Source of the DNA: Escarpia spicata
Taxonomy: Eukaryota > Annelida > Polychaeta > Sabellida > Siboglinidae
Length of the DNA: 64,000 bases
Direction of reading: 5' to 3'
Assembly (NCBI GenBank): GCA_963995525.1
Contig: OZ023213.1
Location: forward strand, 14,561,533-14,625,532
Part shown: piece after piece, positions 22,674 through 36,505 of the stretch
How the letters are laid out: each line of letters opens with the position of its first letter
Numbering within the stretch: the stretch's first letter is position 1
Translations under genes and position numbers: made by a program
Notes under the pieces: model-generated
Told to the model about the DNA's origin: nothing
The model's input: only the letters and a program-made list of their open reading frames with translations
Databases searched by the model: none

Positions 22674-23639
22674 TTAAGTAGTGCCTATCGCTCGTCTATT
22701 GAGGAGATATCAACGAATATCATGAAGTTATATTGGTCAGAGCTAATTTCTATATTCATCCGACAAATATGCATACTATGATTTGTTCACTAACGCAATG
22801 AGTTCATACAAAAACGCTCAAGGATGCCAGAGTGGCACCGGTCGGATTATTGACCTAGAATATTAGAAGGTCACAAAAATGCAACAAAACACCGTGCGGT
22901 CCCTAATGCTCGGTCCACCTTCATCTCAAGTCGGTATGAAGATAATATCTAGAAATACAAGTATGTCGCTGGATATACCCACCGATTGGTTTTGGCGTTT
23001 TGAGTTATTGCTATTTAAAACAGTGTTTATTTCTTTACTTTTATTATAACACTAACTTTAGTTGGCCACCAAATAGCACTAGCGCATGAATAAACACAAA
23101 GTCAACATTGACAAATAAACAGGCTATTGTGATATGTTCAACGCACATCAAGAACAAACTGTCAATGCTTCACATAGCACTTGCCACTTGATAGTGAATA
23201 TTTACACTGCGGCCAGGAACATTGGTATTTTCTTTGATGATTCAGCAAATGTGTCAAGTGGTATATCTTGATATACAAAGTATTGGAAGAAGTCGAAATC
23301 ATCTAGATCAGAACACCAAGCAGAAGAATGTGCATACCTACGTAACCTCTCGTTATAACAGTGACACTTTTTAATATACACATTTCTTTCTTTTATTTCT
23401 TATTACTTTCTTTGAACTTGTCGTTTTAAATAGTATGCATTGTTGTTACGTTTCATATTGTTTACTATTTATTATTGTTATAAACATTAGTGTTTTTAAT
23501 AATCATGATATATATAGGACATAGATTATAATGCGACTCTAATTTGTAATAATTACGTATTTTTGGCGCAGAGAAATTAGGTTACATTATTACTAGTATT
23601 AACATGTGCGGCGCTGTGTCAAAAAACTATTTAACATAA

Positions 23640-23875
23640 ATTTCATGCGCCACAGGTATCCAACGCAGCTGTCGTATTGCCGCCGTCATGCTGTGGTGGT
23701 CACACCGATGAATGCAGAGGTCGACACGCGCAGGTGATCGCTGAATCATCTCAACGATATGAACCAGCTTTTTGGTATTGCAGACCAGGGCCACTTTTCA
23801 GAAGTCGAGCTGCGACGTGATCAGTTCTTGTATGCTCAGATGCGGCAGAGATGTGATTCGCGCAACACCACATGA
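23640..23875 (-). mobile_element. LINE-B relic, U3
   Basis: Same relic as in U1. The antisense plus-strand frame is broken here by a TGA at the GTGATCG variant, which supports its being non-coding. Confidence 0.6.
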
Positions 23876-24654
23876 TTGACGTGCTCGACAGAATGCGTGT
23901 GCATAGAAGATGAACTTTTCCTCGCTTTATATCTGAGGCACCGTAGTATCTTGAATTAATTGACTACGCTTCGTATGAAAATAACACATTTTCTCTGTTT
24001 GGAATTCGGTCTTGTATGTACACGTGCTTTTCGCTATTTTGGTCTATTACGCGACCTACTCGTCAATTAGCAGAGTACGTGTAATAACAATAAAATAAAT
24101 AAGGCGCTCACTAACGATATACTGCTCAAACCTTTATTATAGTATACGTGCTACATACGGAGTGCATATTTTCAACCCGATAACAATGAACATATTGTTA
24201 TACAGATGATACATTCTATATCTTACACCCATCAACTGTGACGATCAATTTGTTGTTTCTAGGCATGTTTCTTTGCTGTGTTCTTTTGCACTTTTTATTT
24301 AAAAAAATCATATGTGTCAGACGGTATGTTATCACAACCAAGGCGTACACATAAAATCTCGCATGGCTCTCTTATGTTTGGTAGATAAACTGTCGCTAAA
24401 TATCATTGATATAGCGTATTTCGCTATTCTATAAAGTATTCCAATGTGGTGATGCTGTTACCAACAACGTGTGTCTCCAATCTGTATATGGGATGAAAGC
24501 AGAGTGGTACATAGAACGAATAAACACTACAACTGACTTTAGCGAAAATAGAAGAGGTGGCGAATATATGGTTTCAGCGTTTGTAGAATGGAAAATAATT
24601 GTAAAACACGCAAGACAAATCCGAAGTATGTATTTCAACATTCGGATACACACC

Positions 24655-24795
24655 TAAAAACACACACTCACACACACAAACACTGACATACACAAATACA
24701 CACACACAAACACATAGACAAACACACAAACACACACACACACAAACACACACACAAACCACACACTCATACACATACATATACACGCACACACG
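24655..24795. repeat. (AC)n microsatellite, imperfect, U3
   Basis: Short, interrupted CA tract, the shortest type in the array together with U4. Confidence 0.9.
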
Positions 24796-24921
24796 CACAT
24801 ATGCTCAGAAGGCAAATATAATTACGATATTATTCTGCCAAAATAATTGTTCATAATGTTTTTTCATGCAATAGCTTAACTAAGTTGGTAGATTTTGAAA
24901 TAGAGACACCGACACAACATA

Positions 24922-24946
24922 TTTATTGTAAAGAAGTAGCTTTATT
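24922..24946 (-). terminator. Polyadenylation signals, gene copy 3
   Basis: Minus-strand AATAAA at 24941-24946 and 24922-24927, in the conserved position. Confidence 0.45.
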
Positions 24947-25576
24947 TTAGCGAAATGTTCTCATACTGATGCTGGATACAGCGAACGTGTAGGACGTATA
25001 TTCATAGAACATTCTGTCCCTACATGCTAGCTTTTTCCATAATCTTGCGAAGTGAGACAGAGAGACCAGTGACAGCCACTACAAACGAGAAAATAACACA
25101 GTTATTTAGTGACGATATAACTCTGGTATAACAATAACAATTACAACACTAATCATAATAATTAGTATTATTATAAAAACATCAGAGTAATAATAACAAT
25201 TAATTGTAAAGATTTAAAAAAAAATTACATCAACTTTGTAGATACGCATATGTGAAAACCAGCAATTGTGTAAATAACCGATCGGTATGTCACACTTTGC
25301 ATTCAGGATTTCTCTTTCTGGAAACCAATTACAAGAGCTACATCAGTGAAAAGAAAATAAAGCCAAAGAAATTACATTGTCAACTATTATCGATCCCCTC
25401 ATTCAATATAGGATACAATGTGACGATATAAGATACACTGTGTGAACACTGAACATCGGTTACGATAACAGGCGCAGATGAATAACGGCGACGGCGAATA
25501 AGAATTCACAAAAGTTATATGAAAAATAATGTATATTTCAAAGGGTAAATGAGTAAGTCACCTTCTATTTTTCTGC

Positions 25577-27181
25577 TTATCGCTCGCCACAACAGCCGTT
25601 GCACCTTCTGACACAACGATGGCGTTTGCAGTCGAAGTGACGCCTATATCCGCTGCATCGCTTGTAGCGAAGGGGACGTCCCCACTTGCAGTAGACGTAG
25701 CGATTGCATCCGTTGCAGACTGTCGCCTGCCATCCGCTGTATTTCTCACAGTAAGTCTCTCTGCAGCCTACAAAAAACGTTATTTATAACTTTTATGATA
25801 AGAGTATTCATTGGGAACATAATGAAAACAAAACATGATATAACGTTAATTAAATCAGACTGCCATGGCTGTCACTAAGAACGTCTTACACCATTCGCAT
25901 ATCTACAAAAATACGCGGCACGCGTTGACTTCACGCTGTACATAAAAAGATCAATGTGTACTTTGTAAAACGAAGGTGACCGCTATTGCTACAAGGAAAG
26001 GAACAAAACGTATACGAACCGCATCGTCCCAATCTCGGGTAGTAAGACTGGTTCAATTCACATGAGCGGTAGTAGGTGGTGCCTCTGTTACATTTGTAAT
26101 AGTAACGACCGTAGAAGTAGGACGATGAGTAGTAGTGGGCGTTTCGGCTGTATCGACAGCGATCATTGCAGAGTCCTTCAAAACATAAACCACAATGACG
26201 TGATTTAAGAGTGTAGTCCACAACTATATACTCCAGACGGCATGGGGTCAATGAAGTCTTTGGCTTATCTAGCGTCCAACAATTTCCCACCTACGGATAT
26301 CCCGCGAACAGATGGCTGTCAATTTAATTTGTGAACATATTCATACCACTAGCATTAACACAATTATGAGATAATTGTTTCCAGTCATTTACTGTCCTCA
26401 GAATGAATGAGTACTTTCTGATATCCAAAATACACTGATTCTTCACTAATGTTGCGTTGTGCCCTCTGGTTATAATGTCTTCTATCAGTTTGAAGAAAAT
26501 ATTTACATCAATATCCTCATAACCCTTGAATATCTTAAAATCTTCTATTTCGTCTCCTCTTAGTCCCCTAGTCTCTATTCTTGTCAACCCACTTTCTAAT
26601 AGGCGTAACCAAGATCAACTTAATTATTATAATTAATTAAACCAATATTCAGCAATGTGATCGCTACTCTTACCACAGCTTCCAGAGACAGTGACGCATC
26701 GGTCCACGGGGCAACGGCCGTACACAACTCTCCTGCCGACACATCTGTAGTAGTAGGGCAGAGGCTTCACCAGTGACGGGTAGAAGTAGTTAGAGCGACG
26801 ATTCCTGCAGCAATCGTAGTCGTAACCGTTCCAACATCCGTCGTAACGGTAGTGTGCTGAAAGGAAAAGCAAGTAAACCTTCGAATTGTTCAATCTTGTC
26901 CAACATTCCATGAGATTATAATACACACACACCAATTCGCATGCACGTATTTATGCATGCACGCACGCACGCGCGCGCGCGCACACACATGCACACACAA
27001 TCAAACACGACTAGGCCAAATTATCCTAAAACACGAGAACATGCGCTCGTGTACGAGAAAGAGGACAAAATCACAGACACAAACACCCGGCAACACTGTC
27101 AATTTTACGTGATAATAATACCGTACCTTCAGCCGCATATACAGCAACAAGAGCCAGCAATGCAATGAACAACTTCGCCAT
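25577..27181 (-). CDS. Secreted Cys/Tyr/Arg-rich protein with three CBM14-like modules, copy 3
   Basis: Exons are 27127-27181, 26674-26856, 26020-26175 and 25577-25767, giving 194 residues with all GT-AG sites and phase-1 introns intact. It has a signal peptide, then modules of 7, 5 and 11 cysteines (23 in the mature protein, an odd number, so at least one Cys is unpaired or makes an intermolecular bond). The predicted protein is identical to copies 4 and 5. Against copy 4 I count four synonymous differences and no replacement. Promoter, leader exon and polyadenylation signals are present, so this copy appears fully expressible. It is the best reference sequence for the family. Function beyond a secreted chitin-binding-like protein is not established. 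Confidence 0.82.
26291..26611 (-). mobile_element. LINE-C fragment in intron 3, copy 3
   Basis: CR1-like C-terminal fragment with an open frame of 87 codons (26324-26587), ending in TAA after MFTN. Confidence 0.8.
26935..26998. repeat. (GC/AC)n tract in intron 2, copy 3
   Basis: Alternating purine-pyrimidine run as in copy 1, with minor length change. Confidence 0.85.
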
Positions 27182-27669
27182 GATGTCAGGTTTTCACCTA
27201 CAATTATATCCAGTGTTTTACATCTTAGGCCGTATCACTGAATTATGTCTGCAGATATTTCAACGGATCTCTGCATTGAATTGTGTAATATAGCGTGAAT
27301 GAAACTTGCATTCATTGCTCATGACGCTTTGTTATTACCTATATTAATGCCCGTATGTTGTGTGGATGTTTTGTTAGATGAAAAACATGAGTGTAATACT
27401 TACCAAGTGTTAGACGACACACAACATATTTAAATAAACTCATTAACGAGACTACATTTTAAATCATTCATCCCATAATACGCATAAACAAAGTGAATGC
27501 CTTATACGTCCCTGATTTACCCATTCGTTATAGAAAACGACTTGTTATTACATCGCCCAGTCTAAACTCTTGTTTAAGTTAGTTTACTTGTGGTGATCGT
27601 CTAACAAATAAAGAACACATACCTATTTCAATATATATTTGTAAACGTAAACATTATTATCTTACTTAC

Positions 27670-27766
27670 CGTTTAGATAACGATGCGACCAACCGATCTT
27701 CGACTGAAGGAAGTTGTGCTAAAGTGTGGAAATGTTGCCGTATTTATACAGCTGTGTCTGAGTCAC
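27670..27766 (-). promoter_or_regulatory. TATA promoter and non-coding first exon, copy 3
   Basis: TATAAA at 27743-27748; the adjoining E-box is CAGCTG rather than CACCTG; AP-1-type site at 27759-27765. The leader exon ends at 27670 before GTAAGT. Confidence 0.65.
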
Positions 27767-29527
27767 TGAGGCCTCGACGCCGAACAGGTAACAGTATTTG
27801 TTAGAAGTTAATCGAGTCACGACGAATTAGAAGACGAAGGGGTGTTGGTGATCCTAAATACTAAAATCTATAAAAACGAAACGTTGCCATACGATGTAAC
27901 TTATATGTGTCTGTTCTAATCGTCGTCTAATCCAAAATTAACACAGTTTTATAGCAATATAACAAGTGTGGTGTGATAAAGTAAACACAATGCACTTTCC
28001 TAAACCACCTCACTTAAGATTCTCTTTAATCAATTCATCGTACTTCACCCGAGCAAACATTAATAATATGTCGTGTTACTGTACAACTGTTTTTCCTCGT
28101 TTTTCGTGTTTTCTTATTTGAATTATGACCAGGTAATTACTTAGTTGACAAATTGCCTTTGTTAGCGTGTTTGTTTTTGCCAACTCATATTATACATAGC
28201 GTTTCACAATTCTGGTTTTTCACATGTTGACTCCAACTGATGTCATATCATGATACATACGTGTGCGATACATTGATGTAAATGTCAGCAAATTGATTAA
28301 GTATCCGGATAGTTTCTTGCAATGTTGATATACATGTAGTTTTAACACGCGAACAAGTTGTTCATCCGAAATCTCTGAAATATGACATATTTGAAAAAGA
28401 AAATTTTAAGAAAAAAGCAGTTAGGGTGGCGAAAGAGATTACGAGTATTTCCTGAGCACATCTGTCAATTACACTTGACGATATGGCTTTATACTCCCAT
28501 CATCTTTCTTGTGGACCAACTTGGGTATCAGCACTGCTGTAGCGCTACATTGATCTGTTCCACCTCTTTCTTTCAGAATGCTGGTTTTGTGACGATGTTT
28601 TTGCATGTGTCCTGAAATGTTTTGTGGGACAGCCTGCTCACTACACCATCTGTCGAGCAGAGGAAGAACATTTCCCTATGAACGCCGCCTGTGTCTAGAA
28701 TTTCCTAGATATGTGATAAGAAACTATCGTTATTTATCTGGTAAATATAATATAATTTAATGAATGAATGCATTTTGTAATTGTGTTCAACAAGTGAAAC
28801 AAGGACGTGTTCCAATATCATTTATGTAGAAACTAGTTTACATAATTTTGTTCATACACGTGCTACTAAGGGATACTAGCAATTAGCAATGTTGCAATGG
28901 CTATGCTTAAACAGCGTGCGTGTATTGAAAGATTAAAGACGCACCTGCCGTCGTGTAAGTTGTTTTTGTCATACAACGGTTTGTGAAAAAATACAGACAC
29001 TTGTTTTTACCATGTTAAAGCACTTTACAATACATCATGTTTCCATAGCAGCAACAGAGCGTCCAGTAGGTAGACAACAATGAGTTTTGTACAATAAAAT
29101 AATAATTGTTGACATTCGTGCGGAGATCTGCTCTTCAGAAAATATACACATGCGTGTTTTGTGATGTCAGGTGAATACCAACTCTTGAAAAGCAGCAGAA
29201 TATAAATTTATTCCTGATTGACGTGGATGCCCCGAACACTATGATGATTGCATATTGGAATAAACAGTACCCAACAAACGAGCAGTTCCATAATATATAT
29301 ACTCATGCGCACATACACATAAATGCTGTCAAACATTCATAACATCAATTGCGGAAAGGTGTACGATCGCGACCACGACCAATTGCGCCGAACGAATTTA
29401 ATTAGTGCAATGCACGATTCTTACGCGAGTCTTTCTTAAAAACCATGCTACTTTTTCAATTCGATGAAATTTCGTCATTAACTGGTTTAAGGTAACAACC
29501 AACGCCCTACGCCCGATCCTGTATTAC

Positions 29528-29670
29528 GAGAGCGAGAGACAGAGAGCGCGAGAGAGACAGAGGAAGAGAGCGAGACAGAGAGCAAGAAAGCGAGAGAGAG
29601 GGAGTGAGAAAGATATACAGTCAGAGACACTATGAGGAAGAGAGGGAGAGAGAGGGGGAAAACAGAAAGA
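29528..29670. repeat. GA-rich polypurine tract, U3
   Basis: Same polypurine tract as in U2, with a two-base length change in the GAGAGA run. Confidence 0.9.
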
Positions 29671-30375
29671 TATACATTTATTTTGATTAAAGTATGCCTA
29701 GAGTAAGCTAGAAAACATACACAAAATTAAACTGTGTTTATAGCGTGAGAAGATGTAATAAACATAACCCTATACATTGGTCAGGGAGAACGTCACTCAA
29801 ACCGGACTGACAACTATCGTATGGCCTCCATTACGAGTACAAAGCCAATTTTAAGAGGTATGAGGAAAGATCTTACCACCGATGCCACCGCCTACGGTTA
29901 GGATCAGTAAGTAAGCACTACAATTTACTACACTAGTATACATCGTTCGAAGTTTTGAATCAATAACTCGTTTGATCTAATAATTCAAATCATCAGTAAA
30001 GTTGAGTAACTAGTATACAATATTCAGGTGAATGTGCGACAAGAGTATGGAAAATTATTAATGTGTTGATATTGTCGTAATTCATAGATGTCTCAAAAAC
30101 ACGTCCCGCAAACGTTTAATGTTTGAGAGGCTAACTATCTTCCCTTAAAGTCACCTTCGTCAAACTACCAGATGCAATACTTTGTTTAACTGCTTAGTCA
30201 AACGATGCCGTTTTTTGTTAACGAATAAACCATCGGTCACATACACATGTTTGTTTTCTTAAATATGCCAAGAGAATCACGAAAAGAGGAACGTCGGAGT
30301 AACTAAGTATACATTGCTCATTTGCCTTTGGCGAACATAAACAACGCATTGAAAAATATATGCATTATGTTTATA

Positions 30376-31290
30376 GACTTTTCTCCTCTTTATTGCCCAT
30401 TGGCACATAGGGTGGAAACAAGGGTCCTCCACCGTCTCCTGAATGCAGCTATCTTTGTAGTTTGGCACCAGCTTTCATGTAGTTCTTTGAGTTATTTTTC
30501 TACAGTCTTCTTCCTTGTTTGTTTTGGTCGTCCTTGTTTTCTTTTTTCCTTCAGGTGTCTATATGAGTGCTCCTTTGCAGATACTGTCGTCTTTTGTTCA
30601 CAGGATATGGCTGATCAATCTCCACCTTCTTGTAATGAATTTATATTTAATATTGTTTTGTCTAATAATTCTGAGCATTTGCTTGTTGGAGAATCGTCGT
30701 GTTCTGAATATTTCTCATTATATTTCGAAGGCATTTTGTTGAAAGGTAGTAAGGTGTTTGGTGTCAAGTTCTGTCATACGCCAGCATTGTGATCCATACA
30801 GATAAATTGTGAATACACAGCTTCGGCATAGTCTCAGCCTTTACTTCTATAATATATTGTTGATCTCCAAACGGGTTTCTGTTTGAAGAAAACCTGTCTG
30901 GTCTTGATCATGCGATTCGTTATGTCAACATCGGCCTATGCAAATTTGCACACAATTCGTCCCAGATAGGTGAAGGTATCTGTGGTTTGCACTTATTCAT
31001 GATTGAGGTAGATCTATACCGGATTTCTCTGATTGATTCCCATCACCTTTGATTTATTTTTGTTTATCTTTAGTTCTAATTTTGTGGTGGTGTATTTTCG
31101 TGTGTTTGTCTTTTCCTGATTGTCATGTCGCATATGAGACAGGACTGCTACATTATAATCGAATTCGACGTCATCGAGAAATGAGAACGTTGTCCATCGT
31201 CTCCCTTCTGTTGGTCTTGTTGTTGTGTTTTTATAATCGAAGGAATAATATTACTAAGATATTCCACTAAAACCGGATGCTCTATAGCAG
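30376..31290 (-). mobile_element. LINE-A fragment, U4
   Basis: Same relic as in U3. A small indel near 30711 lengthens the antisense plus-strand frame to 156 codons without any coding meaning. Confidence 0.8.
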
Positions 31291-31450
31291 CATTCAGAGA
31301 GCATAGCGTAATAAGCTTTTATTTGATTGACCAGTCAACTGGTTCATCAGCAGATGCCCACTGCGTATGGCACGCGGTGGACATAGGTCGTGAAGAGGCA
31401 GTTAATTAATAACATATTTTGGCACAAGATATCACCAACAATACGCGGAA

Positions 31451-32360
31451 TGGTACAATTTCATGTATCTTTTTGATGGTGACCTTGTTCAACCTACACT
31501 CCACAGTTAGGCCACCACTTTACAATTCCATGCCAATCATATTGACGGGGATACATTGCGCATGGGTGTACACCATTGTCCAGTATACGTAGACAAAGTA
31601 GATAATTATGCAAACATTGTAACTGTACAACGTTTGCGGAATGTCGCAGTTTTGAACACTCATCACTTGGTGATGACCTTGCTTGACCTTCACTCCACAC
31701 TTACTGCACCACTTGGTAGGTCCCCGTAGTATCCTGTATTTAAGGGGAGACAGTACTTTTTCAAAATGTATATCACATGGTCATGAGTAAATGTGTAACG
31801 AAGGTAGGCTATAGGCCACCATTGGTACAGTATAACGTTTGCGGGACGGTGAAATTTTGAATATTTATCAATTGACGGTGACACAAACTCCATCAACTGA
31901 TACCTCCAAGTGATAAATCATTTGGATGGGAAGAAATTGTTCTTTCGCGGTATATGTAACATGTCCATAGACTTGCAGTCGATACAGGGTAATTGTAACC
32001 AAATAACGTTCGCGGTATTCCAAAAGTTCAGATATTCATAATTTTGTGGAGACATGGTTTGACATTAGCTCCAAATTTATTATACAGTGAAACAGCTTGA
32101 TATCGTATCGTGTTTTGACAGGGCACCAATACGCTTTCCAAAAATATATGGCATTGCTATTTTATTATTAGAGAAATAGATATGCTACCATTGTAATTAT
32201 AATACGCTTGCGGAAGCGGATAATTTCGAAATATAATCATTTGACGGTGATCTTATTTGCCCTTGGAATCATGCTAGTTCTACGACAGGCCTCGTTGTGA
32301 TGGCCATATCTAGGGTATACCCTTTGAGTTTTTGTATGGGGAGGGGGACATTTAAGTCTG
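31451..32360. repeat. Nested degenerate tandem repeat, U4
   Basis: Five blocks, colinear with the other units. Confidence 0.6.
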
Positions 32361-32804
32361 CCCTTTAAGTAGTGCCTATCGCTCGTCTATTGAGGAGATA
32401 TCAACGAATATCATGAAGTTATATTGGTCAGAGCTAATTTCTATATTCATCCGACAAATATGCATACTATGATTTGTTCACTAACGCAATGAGTTCATAC
32501 AAAAACGCTCAAGGATGCCAGAGTTGCACCGGTCGGATTATTGACCTAGAATATTAGAAGGTCACAAAAATGCAACAAAACACCGTGCGGTCCCTAATGC
32601 TCGGTCCACCTTCATCTCAAGTCGGTATCAAGATAATATATATAAATACAAATATGTCGCTGGATATACCACCGATTGGTTTTGGCGTTTTGAGTTATTG
32701 CTATTTAAAACAGTGTTTATTTATTTAATTTTATTATAACACTAACTTTAGTTGGCCACCAAATAGCACTAGCGCATGAATAAACACAAAGTCAACATTG
32801 ACAA

Positions 32805-34070
32805 ATAAACAGGCTATTGTGATATGTTCGCCGTATTTCATACGGTGGGGTGGTCACAGGTTCCTCTTGGTGACCTTGTGGCGGAATGGTCCCACCTTTT
32901 TGTAATTGCATGTGTCTATTGGTGGTGGAATGTTTGTATTGTTTGCTTAGGTTTATATTCATAGTGGTTTTATACTTCTACAGCGACAAATAATGTATGT
33001 CTGTATGTTGTCGTCATGTTGTAGGAATGTGTGCCTGAGAAACTTTGATGGGGCTGTACAAGGGTTCAGTTTCCCATCTGGTTTGCATGTTATACATCAC
33101 ATTCCTACTATCTTTATGCCCAAAAGTGGCTGCATTAGAAGCAATCCACTTTCCAATAAAAACGTCATCCTTTGGCCAATTTCAATTCTCAAACTACAAT
33201 GGGCTTGTGTTGGTTATTTCATAAATGAAGGTATGAACGCAGAGCATACTGTATTTTATGCAATGGCCAGGACAGGCCTAGTGCGGGTAGTGAGGTAACT
33301 GGCTGAGGCGATAATTACTTCCAGCTGTCTGGCTTAATAAAACCGCCCAGCGCCTTCAGCCAATCATGACATGCCAGGATTAGGCCCCAGCCTACGATTT
33401 GGATTAGCGGTTAAGCCGCCACTTGCGCGTTAGGTATCTGTGTGTCATGTCGTGTATATCCTGATATTTCTAAATCCGCCCTCCTCCTCACCTTTTTGCC
33501 TAGGCACGTTTATTTATACAACTACTGTACACCGTTGGTAAAAAAAAAAGTTGGAAAATGTCGCAACGCTTTCCCAAATTTCGGAGTTAACACAGGGCAT
33601 ATCCCAAATTCTTGAATGTGTTGGGTTTTGGTGCGTCGACAGGCTTTTTGTTTTACAAACAGTATATATTTTTCCTTATGTTTATACGGGATAGGCGGAA
33701 GGCGGAATGGCCCCACCTTTTTGTAGTTGCATGTGTCTATTGGTGGTGGAATGTTTGTATTGTTTGCTTAGGTTTATATTCATAGTGGTTTTATACTTCT
33801 ATAGCGACAAATAATGTATGTCTGTATATTGTCGTCATGTTGTAGGAATGTGTGCCTGAGAAACTTTGATGGGGCTGTACAAGGGTTCAGTTTCCCATCT
33901 GGTTTGCATGTTATACATCACATTCCTACTATCTTTATGCCCAAAAGTGGCTGCATTAGAAGCAATCCACTTTCCAATAAAAACGTCATCCTTTGGCCAA
34001 TTTCAATTCTCAAACTACAATGGGCTTGTTTTGGTTATTGCATAAACAGGCTATTGTGATATGTCCGCCG
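32805..34070. mobile_element. Insertion with terminal direct repeats and 29-bp target duplication, U4
   Basis: In U1-U3 and U6 the sequence ATAAACAGGCTATTGTGATA... runs straight on. Here it occurs twice (32805-32833 and 34042-34070, one mismatch) around a 1,208-bp insert. The insert has a module at about 32834-33222, a different central part (about 33223-33680), and a second direct copy of the module (about 33680-34041). The central part holds an A-run near 33540 and an AATAAAA string, with no recognisable protein. U5 has the same insertion at the same site with only one module. A small element with terminal direct repeats fits the pattern; the class is unknown. Confidence 0.65.
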
Positions 34071-34561
34071 CACATCAAGAACAAACTGTCAATGCTTCAC
34101 ATAGCACTTGCCACTTGATAGTGAATATTTACACTGCGGCCAGGAACATTGGTATTTTCTTTGATGATTCAGCATATGTGTCAAGTGGTATATCTTGATA
34201 TACACAGTATTGGAAGAAGTCGAAATCGTCTAGATCAGAACACCACGCAGAAGAATGTGCATACCTACGTAACCTCTCGTTATAACAGTGAAACTTTTTA
34301 ATATACACATTTATTTCTTTTATTTCTTATTACTTTCTTTGAACTTGTCGTTTTAAATAGTATGCATTGTTGTTACGTTTCATATTGTTTACTATTTATT
34401 ATTGTTATAAACATTAGTGTTTTTAATAATCATGATATATATAGGACATAGATTATAATGCGACTCTAATTTGTAATAATTACGTATTTTTGGCGCAGAG
34501 AAATTATGTTACATTATTACTAGTATTAACATGTGCGGCGCGGTGTCAAAAAACTATTTAA

Positions 34562-34800
34562 CATAAATGTCATGCGCCACAGGTATCCAACGCAGCTGTC
34601 GTATTGCCGCCGTCATGCTGTAGTGGTCACACCGATTAATGCAGAGGTCGACACGCGCAAGTACTCGCTGAATCATCTCAACGATATGAACCAGCTTTTT
34701 GGTATTGCAGACCAGGGCCACTTTCCAGAAGTCGAGCTGCGACGTGATCAGTTCTTGTATGCTCAGATGCGGCAGAGATGTGATTCGCGCAACACCACAT
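34562..34800 (-). mobile_element. LINE-B relic, U4
   Basis: Same relic as in U1. The minus-strand TSQLDF and QLRWIPV blocks are retained. Confidence 0.6.
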
Positions 34801-35579
34801 GATTGACGTGCTCGACAGAATGCGTGTGCATAGAAGATGAACTTTTCCTCGCTTTATATCTGAGGCACCGTAGTATCTTGAATTAATTGACGATGCTTCG
34901 CATGAAAATAACAAATTTTCTCTGTTTGGAATTCGGTCTTGTATGTACACGTGCTTTTCGCTATTTTGGTCTATTACGCGACCTACTCGTCGATTAGCAG
35001 AGTACGTGTAATAACAATAAAATAAATAAGGCGCTCACTAACGATGAACTGCTCAAACCTTTATTATAGTATACGTGCTACATACGGAGTGCATATGTTC
35101 AACCCGATAACAATGAACATATTGTTATACAGATGAGACATTCTATATCTTACACCCATCAACTGTGAAGATCAATTTGTTGTTTCTAGGCATGTTTCTT
35201 TGCTGTATTCTTTTGCACTTTTTATTTAAAAAATCATATGTGTCAGACGGTATGTTATCAAAACCAAGGCGTACACATAAAATCTCGCATGGCTCTCTTA
35301 TGTTTGGTAGATAAACTGTCGCTAAATATCATTGATATAGCGTATTTCGCTATTCTATAAAGTATTCCAATGTGGTGATGCTGTTACCAACTACGTGTGT
35401 CTCCAATCTGTATATGGGATGAAGGCAGAGTGGTACATAGAACGAATAAACACTACAACTGACTTTAGCGGAAATAGAAGAGGTGGCGAATATATGGTTT
35501 CAGCGTTTGTAGAATGGAAAATAATTGTAAAACACGCAAGACAAATCCGAAGAATGTATTTGAACATTCGGATACACAC

Positions 35580-35728
35580 CTACAAAATACACTCTCACAC
35601 ACACAAACACTGACATACACAAAAACACACACACAAACACATATACAAACACACACACACACACACACACACAGACACACACACAAACCACACACACATA
35701 CACATACATATACACGCACACACGCACA
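35580..35728. repeat. (AC)n microsatellite, imperfect, U4
   Basis: Interrupted CA tract, similar in length to U3. Confidence 0.9.
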
Positions 35729-35850
35729 TATGCTCAGAAGGCAAATATAATTACGATATTATTCTGCCAAAATAATTGTTCATAATGTTTTTTCATGCAA
35801 TAGCTTAACTAATTTGGTAGATTTTGAAATAGAGACACCGACACAATATA

Positions 35851-35875
35851 TTTATTGTAAAGAAGTAGCTTTATT
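35851..35875 (-). terminator. Polyadenylation signals, gene copy 4
   Basis: Minus-strand AATAAA at 35870-35875 and 35851-35856. Confidence 0.4.
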
Positions 35876-36505
35876 TTAGCGAAATGTTCTCATACTGATG
35901 CTGGATACAGCGAACGTGTAGGACGTATATTCATAGAACATTCTGTCCCTACATGCTCGCTTTTTCCATAATCTTGCGAAGTGAGACAGAGAGACCAGTG
36001 ACAGCCACTACAAACGAGAAAATAACACAGTTATTTAGTGACGATATAACTCTGGTATAACAATAACAATTACAACACAAATCATAATAATTATTATTAT
36101 TATAAAAACATCAGAGTAATAATAACAATTAATTGTAAAGATTTTACAAAAATTTACATCAACTTGGTAGATACGCATATGTGAACAGCAGCAATTGTGT
36201 AAATAACCGATCGGTATGTCACACTTTGCATTCAGGATTTATCTTTCTGGAAACCAATTACAAGAGCTACATCAGTGAAAAGAAAATAAAGCCAAAGAAA
36301 TTACATTGTCAACTAGTATCGATCCCCTCATTCAATACAGGATACAATGTGACGATATAAGATACACTGTGTGAACACTGAACATCGGTTACGATAACAG
36401 GCGCAGATGAATAACGGCGACGGCGAATAAGAATTCACAAAAGTTCTATGAAAAATAATGTATATTTCAAAGGGTAAATGAGTAAGTCACCTTCTATTTT
36501 TCTGC

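Larger units (their letters stand above)
20586..30271. repeat. Macro-repeat unit U3
   Basis: Complete unit with gene copy 3. A 31-bp piece missing near 21651, between two gene-free stretches, is also missing in U6. The LINE-B region carries a GTGATCGCTG variant at about 23733 that recurs only in U7. I see nothing recognisable in 22680-23640, 23880-24650, 27770-28370, 28680-29520 and 29680-30271. Confidence 0.9.

Noticed and set aside
33223..33700. Centre of the U4 insertion considered as a gene (plus-strand frame continuing to 33298, minus frame 33522-33716)
   Set aside because: Short frames without recognisable motifs; unique to one unit.
32834..34041. Hammerhead ribozyme in the terminal repeats of the insertion
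   Set aside because: No CTGATGA plus GAAA core arrangement was found on either strand by eye.
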